Of a stretch of DNA of 64,000 bases, positions 20,605 through 29,264 are shown in pieces (within the stretch, counting starts at the first letter, position 1; each line of letters begins with the position of its first letter). The stretch lies in assembly GCF_026262505.1 (NCBI RefSeq), contig NC_067206.1:32193896-32257895 (forward strand). The letters are read 5' to 3'. Source of the stretch: Trichomonas vaginalis G3 (Eukaryota; Parabasalia; Trichomonadida; Trichomonadidae). A program made the position numbers and the translations under genes. The notes beneath the pieces are model-generated. The model had not been told where the DNA came from. It made no database searches and saw only the letters and a program-made list of their open reading frames with translations.

Positions 20605-21195
20605 TCAAACAAAGCTTATAGTAGATAGTTTTGTGTATTCATTCGAATATTTATACTTAAACTCAACTCCTGGAGTATCTGGTGTTTCAATGATGCGGAT
20701 GTTACCTATTTTCATGAATATTGGCGTTTGACCACAGCATTCGATTTCAGGGTCGAGATAGTCAATGACACATTGTTTCCCTGTTATTCGTGATATAACA
20801 TTTTCAAGGTCCTCCTTTGTTAGAATTATTTGGTTCTTGCTTATAAGATTTGTCAAAAGCTTCTTATCGTCTTTGAGTAAGATAGTTTGGTATAACTGAA
20901 GAAGGTAATGGTCTACGTTATCTGAAGAATTTGTTTGAACATTTGTGTAAGGGTTGTCGTTGGCTTCACGTGAAAGAATTTGGTCCAGTGGTGGATACTC
21001 TAACTTAACATCTGATGTAGCGTTAGCGTTTGAAGCTGAGTTTAAATTCACCGACTTAAGTTCTGGTTCTTTTTCTTTCAAACACTCTGAACTATAGTTC
21101 TTTATGACAATATTGTTTGTCGTTCGTGAGTCAACATTTGATGTTGGTTCAATTGGAACATTAACGGCACCGGCTAAGATGGATTTACTTCTCAT
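20605..21195 (-). CDS. Conserved Maverick protein (family 4)
   Basis: 196 residues, intact. The N-terminus MRSKSILAGAVNVPIEPTSN continuing into VDSRTTNNIVIKNY is almost identical to the B protein at 35871. The C-terminal part keeps the pattern DYLDPEIECCGQTPIFMKIG, with a CC pair, and ISRITGKQCVID. The middle is variable and Ser/Asn-rich. No family is recognised; the conserved ends and the variable linker suggest a structural protein. In both elements it is divergent from the family-5 gene with 25-35 bp between the starts. The AT core AGAATAAAAACC in that gap may drive both genes. Confidence 0.75.
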   Translation of the reverse strand: MRSKSILAGAVNVPIEPTSNVDSRTTNNIVIKNYSSECLKEKEPELKSVNLNSASNANATSDVKLEYPPLDQILSREANDNPYTNVQTNSSDNVDHYLLQLYQTILLKDDKKLLTNLISKNQIILTKEDLENVISRITGKQCVIDYLDPEIECCGQTPIFMKIGNIRIIETPDTPGVEFKYKYSNEYTKLSTISFV

Positions 21196-21220
21196 TTCAT
21201 ATAGAATAAAAACCTTTTAT

Positions 21221-21605
21221 ATGTATGAAATGAACAATATACTCGACAAGGGTTTGAATGCAAAGCTAACGAATGAAAATATTGTTGAATTCACTGAGAC
21301 AGGTGCTGTGTATAAAGATGTAGAACTACTGAACAAAAGAGCTAAGGGAAGAAGCAGGAACATGAACAAAGGGTGGAAGCCTATAAAAATTTATGTCAAT
21401 GATGGCTCAGGAGGTTCAAACATAAAGTATGCAGAAAGTTATAGAGTTTATGCTCTCAAGGGAAAAGCCTTCATTTAAGAACAGCTATTCTAACACATAT
21501 CCTCAAAAGCTAACGGATGGGGAAGTGGATGATATGAATGACAGCAAAAATATTAACAGAAATGGCGACAGAGATGCATGGAATTTGTTTACCATCAGTC
21601 AATTG
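21221..21605 (+). pseudogene. Conserved Maverick gene (family 5), interrupted
   Basis: It begins MYEMNNILDKGLNAKL and contains FTETGAVYKDVELLNKRAKG and KIYVNDGSGGSNIKYAESYR, matching YTATGVVYNDLDQIVQLKAP and KIYVDDGSNGFNLVYHYSYP of the intact B protein (35482-35835). It has about one break. Function unknown. Confidence 0.6.
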
Positions 21606-21616
21606 AAGGTTAAACT

Positions 21617-22503
21617 TTAAAACAATGTTGGTCGTTCCCATGGAATATTTTTGACTTTAATGGTATTAGTCATGATATGAATCTCAAGGTATGAACGAGG
21701 AGAGATGAGAGACTTATATGCTTCCCAAATTTCTTCAAAAGGTAATGTTATACCTGACTGTTTCCAAATGAGTTCAATATCATAACGTGAGAAACCTTGA
21801 AAGATAACGAAGTCAGTTATGAGACGTTTTATGTTTAAAGCTAAAAACCTCCATGTTTGCATAAGTATTGCTACAGTTAAGTGGTAATGTCTGACTTTAG
21901 TATGATGTTAGCTAATGGTGAGTCAGGTTTTGACACTAAACCTTTTCCGGCGAAGTCGTCACAAACGAGCAGAGTGTTTGAAGGATATTTTTTGAAGGGT
22001 ATTTTGAAAGTTTTGATAGAATGTAGTTTGTCAGTCGTTTCATATCGTAAACTCCTGAGTACTGACGTAAGTGGTGTTTGTCAATAATTCTTTCCATCTC
22101 CTCAGAAGTCTTTTGCATTCCTGACTGTATAAACTCAACGATGGCATAATATTTCCTCTTACGTCGAATGTAACGTTGAAGAAATTCAATGAGTTCACTG
22201 TCTGGAACTTTAACGACAGAGGCTTGAACTTTTGACATAAATGTTTTCGCTGTTGAGTCCATAGAGTCTGAAGTTGCTGATATAATGATTTGGTCATAGT
22301 AAGAGTCGCTTCCTAAACGCTCTGTTATGAGTATATGACGAATGAGGTTAAATGTCTTTCCTGACCCATCTTTCCACAATAGAAATAAAACACCATTTGA
22401 ACAGAACTCATAGTCCTTACTGAAAGGAAGAATGAGAGAAACTGTTGAGCTTTTCACTGCTTTCATTCATGTCTTCATCTACGTCATGTATTAAATGCTT
22501 CAT
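21617..22503 (-). pseudogene. ATP: Packaging ATPase (FtsK/HerA, A32-like), interrupted
   Basis: Matches the intact B ATPase along its length: LPFSKDYEFCSNGVLF corresponds to MPFSDDYPFCTNGVYF, then the P-loop region GSGKTFNLIRHILITERLG, AKTFMSKVQASVVKV, YYAIVEFIQSG, and TWRFLALNIKRLITDFVIFQ with GFSRYD. Such ATPases pump DNA into capsids in Polintons, adenovirus-like and nucleocytoplasmic large DNA viruses. The gene has two or more breaks. It is divergent from the capsid-like gene at 22520, as in B. Confidence 0.85.
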
Positions 22504-22519
22504 TTTATCTCCATTAAAA

Positions 22520-23399
22520 ATGCAAGTCAGAAATATTCAGAACATAGCACCGAGTCTAACTGACAAGAGTATAAAGATATACTATGAACACGTTATGATG
22601 AAACCTACCAAAATTCAAGAAAGTCAGTATACTTATGAATATCCAAGACACTGGGTAGAGTATGTAGGAGGTGAGAAAGCTATTGAAATCAGACAAGTTA
22701 GAAGTATTCCAGCAGGAAGAACAATATTATTGAAGAACTTTAATGTTTTGAGGTATAATGATGAAACAAAGAAGCAAGATAGTTTTCCTGTTGCTGTGTA
22801 TGTGAACCTAGACACAGGAGATGACATGAAAGTTTTTAACACAAAGCTTCAAACGGTAGTGAGAGAACAACTTACTGCGGAAGGACATCCATTACCTTCA
22901 GAAGTTACCATAGCATATAATTTTGAAACAAACTCAATAGATTTTAAAGTCGTCTCTGCAAAGAAGTCAGGTTTTACATTTAATGAAGCAGATGTATATT
23001 CGAATGAAAACTTCAAAGCTATTGCATGGTTATAATGACGATTGCTTTAAGAAAATCTTTAAATTCAGTGACTCAAAGATGTCAATAGATGACCTTCGTG
23101 GAATGTTACCATCGACGTTTACAGTTGAAGGTTCAGCAGGATTGCTTACAAGATTGTCAATTGGTGGCATTTGGTCTCGTGAAAACATTGTTATAAAATC
23201 CAGTATAAGTGAATTTGCTGAAGAATCTATATTATGTCTTTCAAACTATATGTATTCGCCGCCGAAGCATTATAGTATAACAAACTTTGTCAGTAAGTTT
23301 AATATAAGACTTGTTGAACCTTCTTCAATGAAAGATGTTGTGCTACCTAAAGATTGAAAGGATGGACTCATTATTGAAATGATTTTAATTGCATATTAA
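22520..23399 (+). pseudogene. Probable minor capsid (jelly-roll-like) gene, interrupted
   Basis: Starts MQVRNIQNIAPSLTDKSI. The segment KIYYEHVMMKPTKIQESQ and YEYPRHWVEYVGGEKAIEIR matches LYYEHVMNDG and YKLPRDFIEYPASKALEIRK of the intact B protein (28176-29246). Beta-rich character, a position divergent from the ATPase and conservation suggest a second capsid-type protein. It has a few breaks. Confidence 0.6.
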
Positions 23400-23624
23400 A
23401 TAAGCTTGTTCTTGAAGGTCATTCATGATGAAATAACTGTTGTAGAAGATGTTAGCAATTATTCAGACATTTTGAAGCGTATAGATGAGATAAGAAAGAA
23501 GTTAGATAGACCGCAAAGCGGTGAGGGCGAAGCCCGTGAGAACATTTATGTTTCATTGACTTTCTCCAGTAACGAGAACTTTTATGAGATAATATTGAAG
23601 AGAGATGATTTTAATATGGTGTAA
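23400..23624 (+). CDS. Conserved small Maverick protein (family 6) with hairpin-encoded insert
   Basis: About 70 residues (VIHDEITVVEDVSNYSDILK, RIDEIRKKL, then NIYVSLTFSSNENFYEIIL). It resembles the 57-residue B protein at 41222 (RFSDEDLTLVRSLKDDENIL, VIDEEKKYF, VKIELLIHTEKQFVIVIL). Relative to B it has an extra segment DRPQSGEGEARE, which is exactly the translated GC-rich double hairpin at 23511-23534. No clear ATG is seen at its start. The next gene starts one base after its stop. Confidence 0.5.
   Translation: MSLFLKVIHDEITVVEDVSNYSDILKRIDEIRKKLDRPQSGEGEARENIYVSLTFSSNENFYEIILKRDDFNMV
23511..23534. repeat. GC-rich double mini-hairpin 3
   Basis: CCGCAAAGCGG followed by GGGCGAAGCCC, two GC hairpins each with a 3-nt loop, in frame inside a small gene of A and absent from its B relative. 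Confidence 0.8.
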
Positions 23625-24145
23625 ATGGTAGCTTGGGCAGCTTTAGGCGCAATGGGAACAAAAGCATTAGCATTTGGAGCAAAAGCACTTGGAGCTTATG
23701 ACGCAGTAAATAAAATGAGTGGAGGAAGGGTTTCAAGACATTAGATGCAAATAAAGGAAAGATTGGAGGCTGGGTTGCAAAGAAGTTAAGATTAAATAAA
23801 ATAGGGCTCATAAATAAAGCATCCAATTTGGTTGCGACTGAGTCAGAAAATGCTTTAGGAAAGGACGATGAGTTTGCAAAACACGCAAAAGACTTTAATG
23901 ACCAGATGAAAGGTGAAACAATGCATTTAAATAGAGTCGATGGAACTAAAGAAAATGTTTCTTCTCCACAACTTCCACCAGTAGTTCTTCCGTATGGTCC
24001 CTATGGAATGTATGGAAACCCTTACGAAAGACCATTTGACCCATTGACTGGTGGAAGTAACTGGTATCATTACGGACGAAGGAGAAAGACAGTCAAGTTG
24101 GAGACGGACGTAAAGAAACCAAGGAAGAGAGTTATAAAGCAATGA
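23625..24145 (+). pseudogene. Small amphipathic (pVI-like?) protein gene, interrupted
   Basis: The start MVAWAALGAMGTKALAFGAK is Ala/Gly-rich and amphipathic. The later part has GGWVAKKLRLNKIGLINKAS and a Pro/Tyr-rich segment VVLPYGPYGMYGNPYERPFD ending in a basic tail KKPRKRVIKQ. It occupies the place of the 135-residue B protein at 30175, which has a similar Gly-rich amphipathic start. I suspect an internal minor virion protein with membrane activity or a capsid cement role, by analogy only. About one break. Its last codons lie at the inner edge of the right TIR. Confidence 0.45.
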
Positions 24146-24809
24146 ATTCAACAGGGTAGAAATGAGGTTAGAAATCGGGTTAGATATACCCATCTACCCT
24201 AAATTTATTTTTGTGCTATGTTTTCATACGTGTGAGGGTGGTGATATCATTTATTTTTTATTTTATTTTTATATAAATGACGAAAACTATTGAGATAACA
24301 AACTACAACGGTCATGAGTTCAAGAACTTGTTCTTCGTTCCTCGTGAAAATACATTCTATCAGATACGAGGGAGAAAGGGTAAAGTTAGTTTGAGCGTTT
24401 ACGACAACAAACATAATGGGAGATATATAAAAGCAATAGATACAAACGGTAAGCGTGTTTCATTAGCTTTGTCAAAACTTACTAACATTTATTTTGACAG
24501 TGACTTTGACTCTGACGATTGGAGTGACAGCAGCGATAGTGAAGAATATGAACTGTTGTGTGAAGCAAAGCAATGGGAAGAGTTGCAATACTTTTGTAAA
24601 TGAGAACGTTTATTTTTTACAGTAGTAAAGTCGTTAGTGAAAACGTTAGTGAGGTGAAGTGGTTGGTGGCTTTGTAAATATTTAAGGTTAAGTTAGTTTT
24701 TGCGTTCGTGTTGTAAAATATACGTTAGCGGTTTTGTAAAGTATCAAATTCACAAGTATTGGGTAAGGTGGAACGCAGTGCCTCCGTACCCAAGATATGT
24801 ATACTAACT
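24121..24809. repeat. Right terminal inverted repeat of A
   Basis: Inverted copy of 8131-8819. It ends ATATGTATACTAACT and is followed by a T run like that before the left end. Confidence 0.93.
24277..24603 (+). CDS. TIR-encoded 108-residue protein, right copy
   Basis: Mirror copy of the gene at 8337-8663, one residue different (Asn for Asp in the segment IDTNGKRVSL). Both copies are full length and read outward. The promoter-like TTTTATTTTTATATAA precedes the ATG. Keeping both copies open and nearly identical fits recent insertion or gene conversion between the ends. Confidence 0.7.
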   Translation: MTKTIEITNYNGHEFKNLFFVPRENTFYQIRGRKGKVSLSVYDNKHNGRYIKAIDTNGKRVSLALSKLTNIYFDSDFDSDDWSDSSDSEEYELLCEAKQWEELQYFCK

Positions 24810-25637
24810 TTTTTTATAGACATCACATGTATATTATAAATACATAAATATATTCTTTAATTCAAAAAATTCAATTCGGTTTTGGGATGGGTATCCCAGC
24901 CCCAAGTATTCAATTTTATTCAATTTTTTAAGAATTTTGGGTTGGGATGCCCAGACCAAAACAAGCTTTATATTTTGATGTGTAGATACGTATGTGTGCA
25001 TCATTGTTGTGTTATATATTATGTTTTTAATGAAAAAAATCTGATTCAAAAAAATTATCACTAATTAGTTGATAATATAAAGAAAAAATAGATAAATTGT
25101 ATGTTTTGAGAGTATTTATCCACATTCACTCATATGAATTTCATTAAATAGTGTCTTTTTACTCCCAAATTTATTTTGAATTATTGAAATCAAAGAAAAA
25201 AATCAGAAAAATTTCTCGAAATTTTTATTTTCAAAAAAATTTGGATTTTATATTGAAAACTGACACTGGGAGGACGATAGGGCTGGGATTGGAGATACCC
25301 CCCTCACTTGGGAAAAATATTTTGAACATAAAATCTGAACATGAGAACTACTGAACAGATTGTTGTATTTACGTATTGTTAAAAATAATGATTTACATAA
25401 GGATATTCTTGAATTTTAGAAAAATACAATAATTTTTTATTAAAACATCAAAAACAAATAATATAATAATATGCAGTTGATAGTAATTGTTTTAAGATAG
25501 AATTAAACCTTAAAAACTTTTAATAGAAACAATCAAATTGAAATTTTGTTGAATTCAAGATTAATAGTTCTAAATTTCATCGAACTATCATGAATATATC
25601 CGAAACAGAGATTAGCGGTTATAAAACAAAGTAAAAA
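24810..25637. other. Non-coding host region
   Basis: AT-rich. It contains a short imperfect palindromic stretch around GGGATGGGTATCCCAGCCCC (about 24885) and a diverged direct echo of it near 24935. No gene is supported. Confidence 0.5.
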
Positions 25638-26474
25638 TTAAATCAATGGTATTTCTTCACTGAAAGAGTAAGATTCCCAACTGAAGTCTGGCTTGTATTC
25701 GTTAATCAACTTAACGCACTTATTCTGAGCCGTTGAATTAATCAAGAAACGAGTCATCACATTTTGAGTATTTTCTTCCATTTTTATCCTTGTTAATGGA
25801 CTTTTATTGAGTCTATATGCAAAGAAATTGAGAAGCACATCAGCGCATTCAATGCCAAGATCTTCTTTTAATTGTTTTGGTAATAATTTGACAAGAATGT
25901 TATATAAGTTCATGTATTGGTAATTAATGATAGCAAAGTTTGTATGTATCATATTGTAGCCGTTCTGAATATCACTACTTTCCTTTGATTTCGAAATAGA
26001 ACTGGCAAAAGGTCCATAAATTTTGGAAACTCCTGGCCGATCAATGATGTTATACATTATCTTTTCTAATTTATTGAAAAAGTTCTGTGTTGTAAGAGGA
26101 AATGTATCATCTATGAAAATAATATGATCTGACTGGATTAATGGTGGGAAATAGAAGTAATTATCAATAGTTCTTCTTGATGAATCAACTTCTGTAATGC
26201 TTGTTTTGATATTGGTAAATTTCAGAAAATTAATTTCCTTTTTTCGGAAAATATAGATATGAGAGCATAACCCAAGGTTTGCATTTGATAATTGGTTCAC
26301 GAAATCAATAATATTTGTTTGATTTTCGGATTTGATATTAAAAAAAATTGAATATTTATTATTTTCTGATGGAATCTTGTTTTCTTTGAAGCTGTTAATG
26401 TCAAATAGTTCAATATTCCTATATTCTTTGGCTGGTGAAGCATTAGTAATAAAACTTAAAAGCTTTGCCAGCAT
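25638..26474 (-). CDS. GT64/exostosin-like glycosyltransferase, divergent
   Basis: 278 residues from ATG 26474. The pattern HIIFIDDTFPLTTQNFFNKL (the metal-binding D-x-D type segment), then GVSKIYGPFA, a NYQYMNLYNILVKLLP segment and GIECADVLLNFFAYRLNKSP resembles the order in family-64 glycosyltransferases (D-D-D, 'V-G-F', then C-E-D-x-x-x-N). No membrane anchor is obvious; the first 12 residues are mildly hydrophobic. It may be a Golgi or soluble sugar transferase. Identity is moderately supported by pattern only. It is the only host gene between the two Mavericks and looks intact. Confidence 0.45.
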   Translation of the reverse strand: MLAKLLSFITNASPAKEYRNIELFDINSFKENKIPSENNKYSIFFNIKSENQTNIIDFVNQLSNANLGLCSHIYIFRKKEINFLKFTNIKTSITEVDSSRRTIDNYFYFPPLIQSDHIIFIDDTFPLTTQNFFNKLEKIMYNIIDRPGVSKIYGPFASSISKSKESSDIQNGYNMIHTNFAIINYQYMNLYNILVKLLPKQLKEDLGIECADVLLNFFAYRLNKSPLTRIKMEENTQNVMTRFLINSTAQNKCVKLINEYKPDFSWESYSFSEEIPLI

Positions 26475-26996
26475 ATTTAGAATTTTGTCAATTGATGCAA
26501 TTTCAAATTGAAAAGATTACAAAATAGATTCAAAATTTGAGATACTCTGAATCTGAAAATGTTCGAATGTTAAGATTTAATTAAAGAAATTGATCTAATA
26601 CATAAGAAATGTAAATAAACCATTGAAAAATTTGAATGTTTTATAGATAACGTTAAAAGTTCACCGAATATTTTTGTGTAAGAGTTTATTTTATTGTCTG
26701 AATATCAATTTACTTAAGAATTACCCTATGATTAAATATAAAATCTAAAAACCCTTATGAAAGATCTGTAAATTGAGGACATTTCAAAAAAATAATCTTA
26801 AAATAATCATATCATGTGTTTCAAGCAATATAGGTGATTTTTATTTTCAGGTTAAAATTGACGATGCAACTTTCAGAAAATTAATTGAGAACTAGATCAA
26901 TTGTAGGAGGATATTTGTATTGGAGCTAATTATTTCGCTACGTTTTGGGTTTTTATTAAAACCATTCCAAAATTCATCTTTCATTAGAATAAGGAG
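26475..26996. other. Non-coding host region
   Basis: AT-rich spacer upstream of the GT64-like gene. No frame or repeat of note. Confidence 0.5.
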
Positions 26997-27076
26997 AATA
27001 ATTGTACACATTATGGGTGTAGAATTTGAATTTTTGTTCAGATGACCCTAGCGGTCGAAAACTTTATCAAAGAAAG
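26997..27076. repeat. 80-bp direct repeat, left copy
   Basis: Identical to 56240-56319. It contains GATGACCCTAGCGGTCGAAA. The two copies bracket element X together with nested Maverick B; each is separated from X's inverted repeat by about 5 bp. Confidence 0.9.
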
Positions 27077-27081
27077 GAAAC

Positions 27082-27087
27082 AATAAG
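27082..27087. repeat. Target-site duplication of B, left (AATAAG)
   Basis: AATAAG directly before the left end of B and again directly after its right end (54274-54279). Six base pairs is the Polinton standard. Confidence 0.93.
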
Positions 27088-27392
27088 AGTACAGTATACA
27101 TTGTGCGTCGCCTGTAGCCTACAGCTACAGGCACCGACACAATGAAAAAAGTGACAGAAAACTGACACCATACGGGCGCGCATATGTACGCATATATGTG
27201 TAAAAATAAACGTTCATATGTAAACTAACCTTTATTCACTAGCAGGGGCTGATAAATCATAATCGTCGAGAAGTACGATAGGTGGTCCCACCTGTTTAAT
27301 CTGTATGGAGAGGCAAACGTGACGTAAGAAGCATAACACTGGTTTCTCAGTATATTTAATAGACTCTGCTGTTGGCTTAACTGTAAGCTTAT
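27088..27392. repeat. Left terminal inverted repeat of B
   Basis: Reverse complement of 53969-54273. It has the internal palindrome CCTGTAGCCTACAGCTACAGG near the end and TGTCACTTTTTT (minus strand). Its inner half is an antisense copy of the last 50 or so codons of the major capsid gene, because the right TIR covers that gene's 3' end. Confidence 0.95.
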
Positions 27393-27646
27393 AAAAGAAG
27401 CAGATCACGGAGGCAAAGAAACGCTTACATCAACTCCTTGATGAACAATAAGCTTACTTAAGACTAAACAATTAATTATACTAACTTTTATACTTTTTCT
27501 CTTTTCCTAAGTTGATCGTGATCACAAAGATCGTGATCTGAGTGACAATGAACTATAAGTTATATGAGGATATATGTGAGTAATATGAGTAAAAATAAGA
27601 GTTATAGTAGTAAAATTAGGTGTTTATTCGTGGTTTAGAGGAGGGA
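27393..27646. other. B left spacer with GATC cluster
   Basis: No gene is seen. It holds four GATC sites within 30 bp, built from a tandem GATCGTGATC word at about 27514-27538. Confidence 0.55.
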
Positions 27647-28132
27647 TCAGAAGCCAGTGGCTAAGTTCCTTATGGCGCGCTTTAATTCATGGTAGGATGT
27701 GTCAGCCTTAAGGAACCTTTCATGCCAGCTGTCTGACTCATGTCCCACACGGTTGAGACGAGATCGAAGATCGCAGATCTCGTTGGCATAAGAGTCAACT
27801 TTATACTCAAGCTGGCTGATGTAGAGCTCTTTACCTTTCGCTTCCTCTACTTTTTCAGCCAGCTTGAGCTTTAGTTCCTCGAGAGCTACGTTTGACTCCT
27901 CCAGCTGCTTCAAATACTTGTGGCTGGTCTTGATTAAACGTAGCTCTCGAGGAGTAGCTCGTGGACCCGTTTTCTTTGCCGTTTGCTTGTGATCGAGATC
28001 TGGGATCTTGATCTCGGTCTTCGGACTCTCGCCACCCATCAATATTTCCTCGTCGCCAGAGGACTGTTCTTCAGTCACCTCTGGCTTCTGGATGGCAAGA
28101 GTCTTAGCAGGAGCTGTGTTGTTCGCTTCCAT
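27647..28132 (-). CDS. Coiled-coil accessory protein (B only)
   Basis: 161 residues from ATG 28132 (MEANNTAPAKTLAIQKPEVT); the frame is open a little further upstream but without an ATG. The N-terminal third is acidic and disordered (EEQSSGDEEILMGGESPKTE); residues about 75-160 are a coiled coil (QLEESNVALEELKLKLAEKV). GC content and codon choice are visibly higher than in neighbouring capsid and ATPase genes and resemble the accessory module at 36.5-40.6 kb. It is rich in GATC. Upstream lies the inverted repeat TTTACGTG...CACGTAAA (28146-28176), possibly an operator. No family recognised. Confidence 0.7.
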   Translation of the reverse strand: MEANNTAPAKTLAIQKPEVTEEQSSGDEEILMGGESPKTEIKIPDLDHKQTAKKTGPRATPRELRLIKTSHKYLKQLEESNVALEELKLKLAEKVEEAKGKELYISQLEYKVDSYANEICDLRSRLNRVGHESDSWHERFLKADTSYHELKRAIRNLATGF

Positions 28133-28175
28133 TAAAATGTAAACTTTACGTGTCAAAAAAATTCTGTCACGTAAA

Positions 28176-29246
28176 CTATTTATGTTGAGATTGAGTACCA
28201 GACTCTAATATAAGTTCAACCATTATATTAGAGTCTTTAGGAATTTCATATGGTTCTTTTACATAATATTCCTTTTTTTGACCATCAGTTGATTCTTCAA
28301 CTCTTTTGAATGAAAAGCGCTTATAAAACTCAAACACGAGTGCATCTTTATAACCAGTGATATCGTAAAATTTTGGTGGCACAAGCTGTTCATTCACATT
28401 ACATATAAATTGTTTGTTATCATGAGCAATATTACTCAACGTTACTAAAGGCTCAAGGAGAGGATTTATTCTTATCTGATAACCGACAAATTTATATGTT
28501 GGTTTGCCCTTTCGCTCAAGGATAAACCTGATATTCGCTATAGTTATGAAAAGCTCATCAAAGTACTTATATGTTTTTTTATCTTTATCATTTTCGTCAG
28601 TGAAATCTGCTATGGTAAAACTATAATATACATGCATTCGCGAGATATATTTTTTTTCCCATAAGTCTAAAAATTTTGCTTTCGATGGAATTACTTTTTG
28701 CGTGAATGTTCTACCATGGTCATCTTCCCAAACAAGCTCTGGTTTTCTTGATGTTGTGTCTGTTTCAGTGGTTTCTAATAACGCAGTGATGAAATCCAAC
28801 ACATCTCCTAGGGACATGTCATATTTATAATTCAAGGCATTTTTTTCTATACTACTGTATGAAGGTAATGTTATGATTGGTGATGTACCTTTTCTTAATA
28901 CATTCAATTTATTTTCATTTGAATCATAGTAACAATCAACAAATTCTCTACTTGCCTCAGTCATTTTTTCCATAAGACCTTCATTCAACTCCTGTGTAGT
29001 CATGTTGGGTTTTATGTAATATCTCATGTCAAACCTTTTTTTCACTGATTTTGATGAATCTGTCATTTCTAATGGAATAGCAAGAAACTCAAAGTCTGGA
29101 TGCTCAAGACTTATCTTTCTTATCTCAAGAGCTTTTGACGCAGGATATTCAATGAAGTCTCTCGGTAATTTATATGAGACTGTATTACCACTTATCGTGC
29201 CATCATTCATAACATGTTCATAGTATAATCCATCATATTTAGACAT
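28176..29246 (-). CDS. Probable minor capsid protein (jelly-roll-like)
   Basis: 357 residues from ATG 29246 (MSKYDGLYYEHVMNDGTISG). Beta-rich, no membrane segment. Recognisable repeats of the type found in the A genes at 22520 and 11944: VSYKLPRDFIEYPASKALEI, then MRYYIKPNMTTQELNEGL, YYSFTIADF and DALVFEFYKRFSF, ending in MVELILESG. It is divergent from the packaging ATPase with an 18-bp gap, an arrangement shared with A. This pairing suggests a virion structural role, either penton-like or a second capsid component; it is not proven. It lies inside the GATC-free block of B. Confidence 0.6.
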   Translation of the reverse strand: MSKYDGLYYEHVMNDGTISGNTVSYKLPRDFIEYPASKALEIRKISLEHPDFEFLAIPLEMTDSSKSVKKRFDMRYYIKPNMTTQELNEGLMEKMTEASREFVDCYYDSNENKLNVLRKGTSPIITLPSYSSIEKNALNYKYDMSLGDVLDFITALLETTETDTTSRKPELVWEDDHGRTFTQKVIPSKAKFLDLWEKKYISRMHVYYSFTIADFTDENDKDKKTYKYFDELFITIANIRFILERKGKPTYKFVGYQIRINPLLEPLVTLSNIAHDNKQFICNVNEQLVPPKFYDITGYKDALVFEFYKRFSFKRVEESTDGQKKEYYVKEPYEIPKDSNIMVELILESGTQSQHK

Positions 29247-29264
29247 TTTATATGTAACTAAAAG
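29247..29264. promoter_or_regulatory. Shared divergent promoter (capsid-like / ATPase)
   Basis: 18 bp, TTTATATGTAACTAAAAG, between two opposite ATGs. TTTATAT/AAAAG are the only candidate signals. Confidence 0.5.

Larger units (their letters stand above)
8131..24809. mobile_element. Maverick/Polinton A, 16.7 kb, complete ends, many broken genes
   Basis: It is bounded by long terminal inverted repeats (about 689 bp) starting AGTTAGTATAC, and flanked on both sides by T runs that are compatible with a 5-6 bp target duplication but not decisive. It contains the Polinton hallmark set: family-B polymerase, retroviral-type integrase, packaging ATPase, probable capsid proteins, plus a fibre gene, an HNH endonuclease remnant and conserved small genes. 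Several genes look whole (probable major capsid, small genes) but many are interrupted, perhaps ten to twenty breaks in all. The TIR copies differ at only two positions I noticed, so the insertion looks recent unless the ends were homogenised. The element has no GATC site. Confidence 0.93.

Noticed and set aside
25151-25354. Short frame in the host spacer before the GT64-like gene
   Set aside because: Lys/Phe/Ile-rich frame with no family resemblance, no upstream signal and no conservation evidence; typical of AT-rich spacer.
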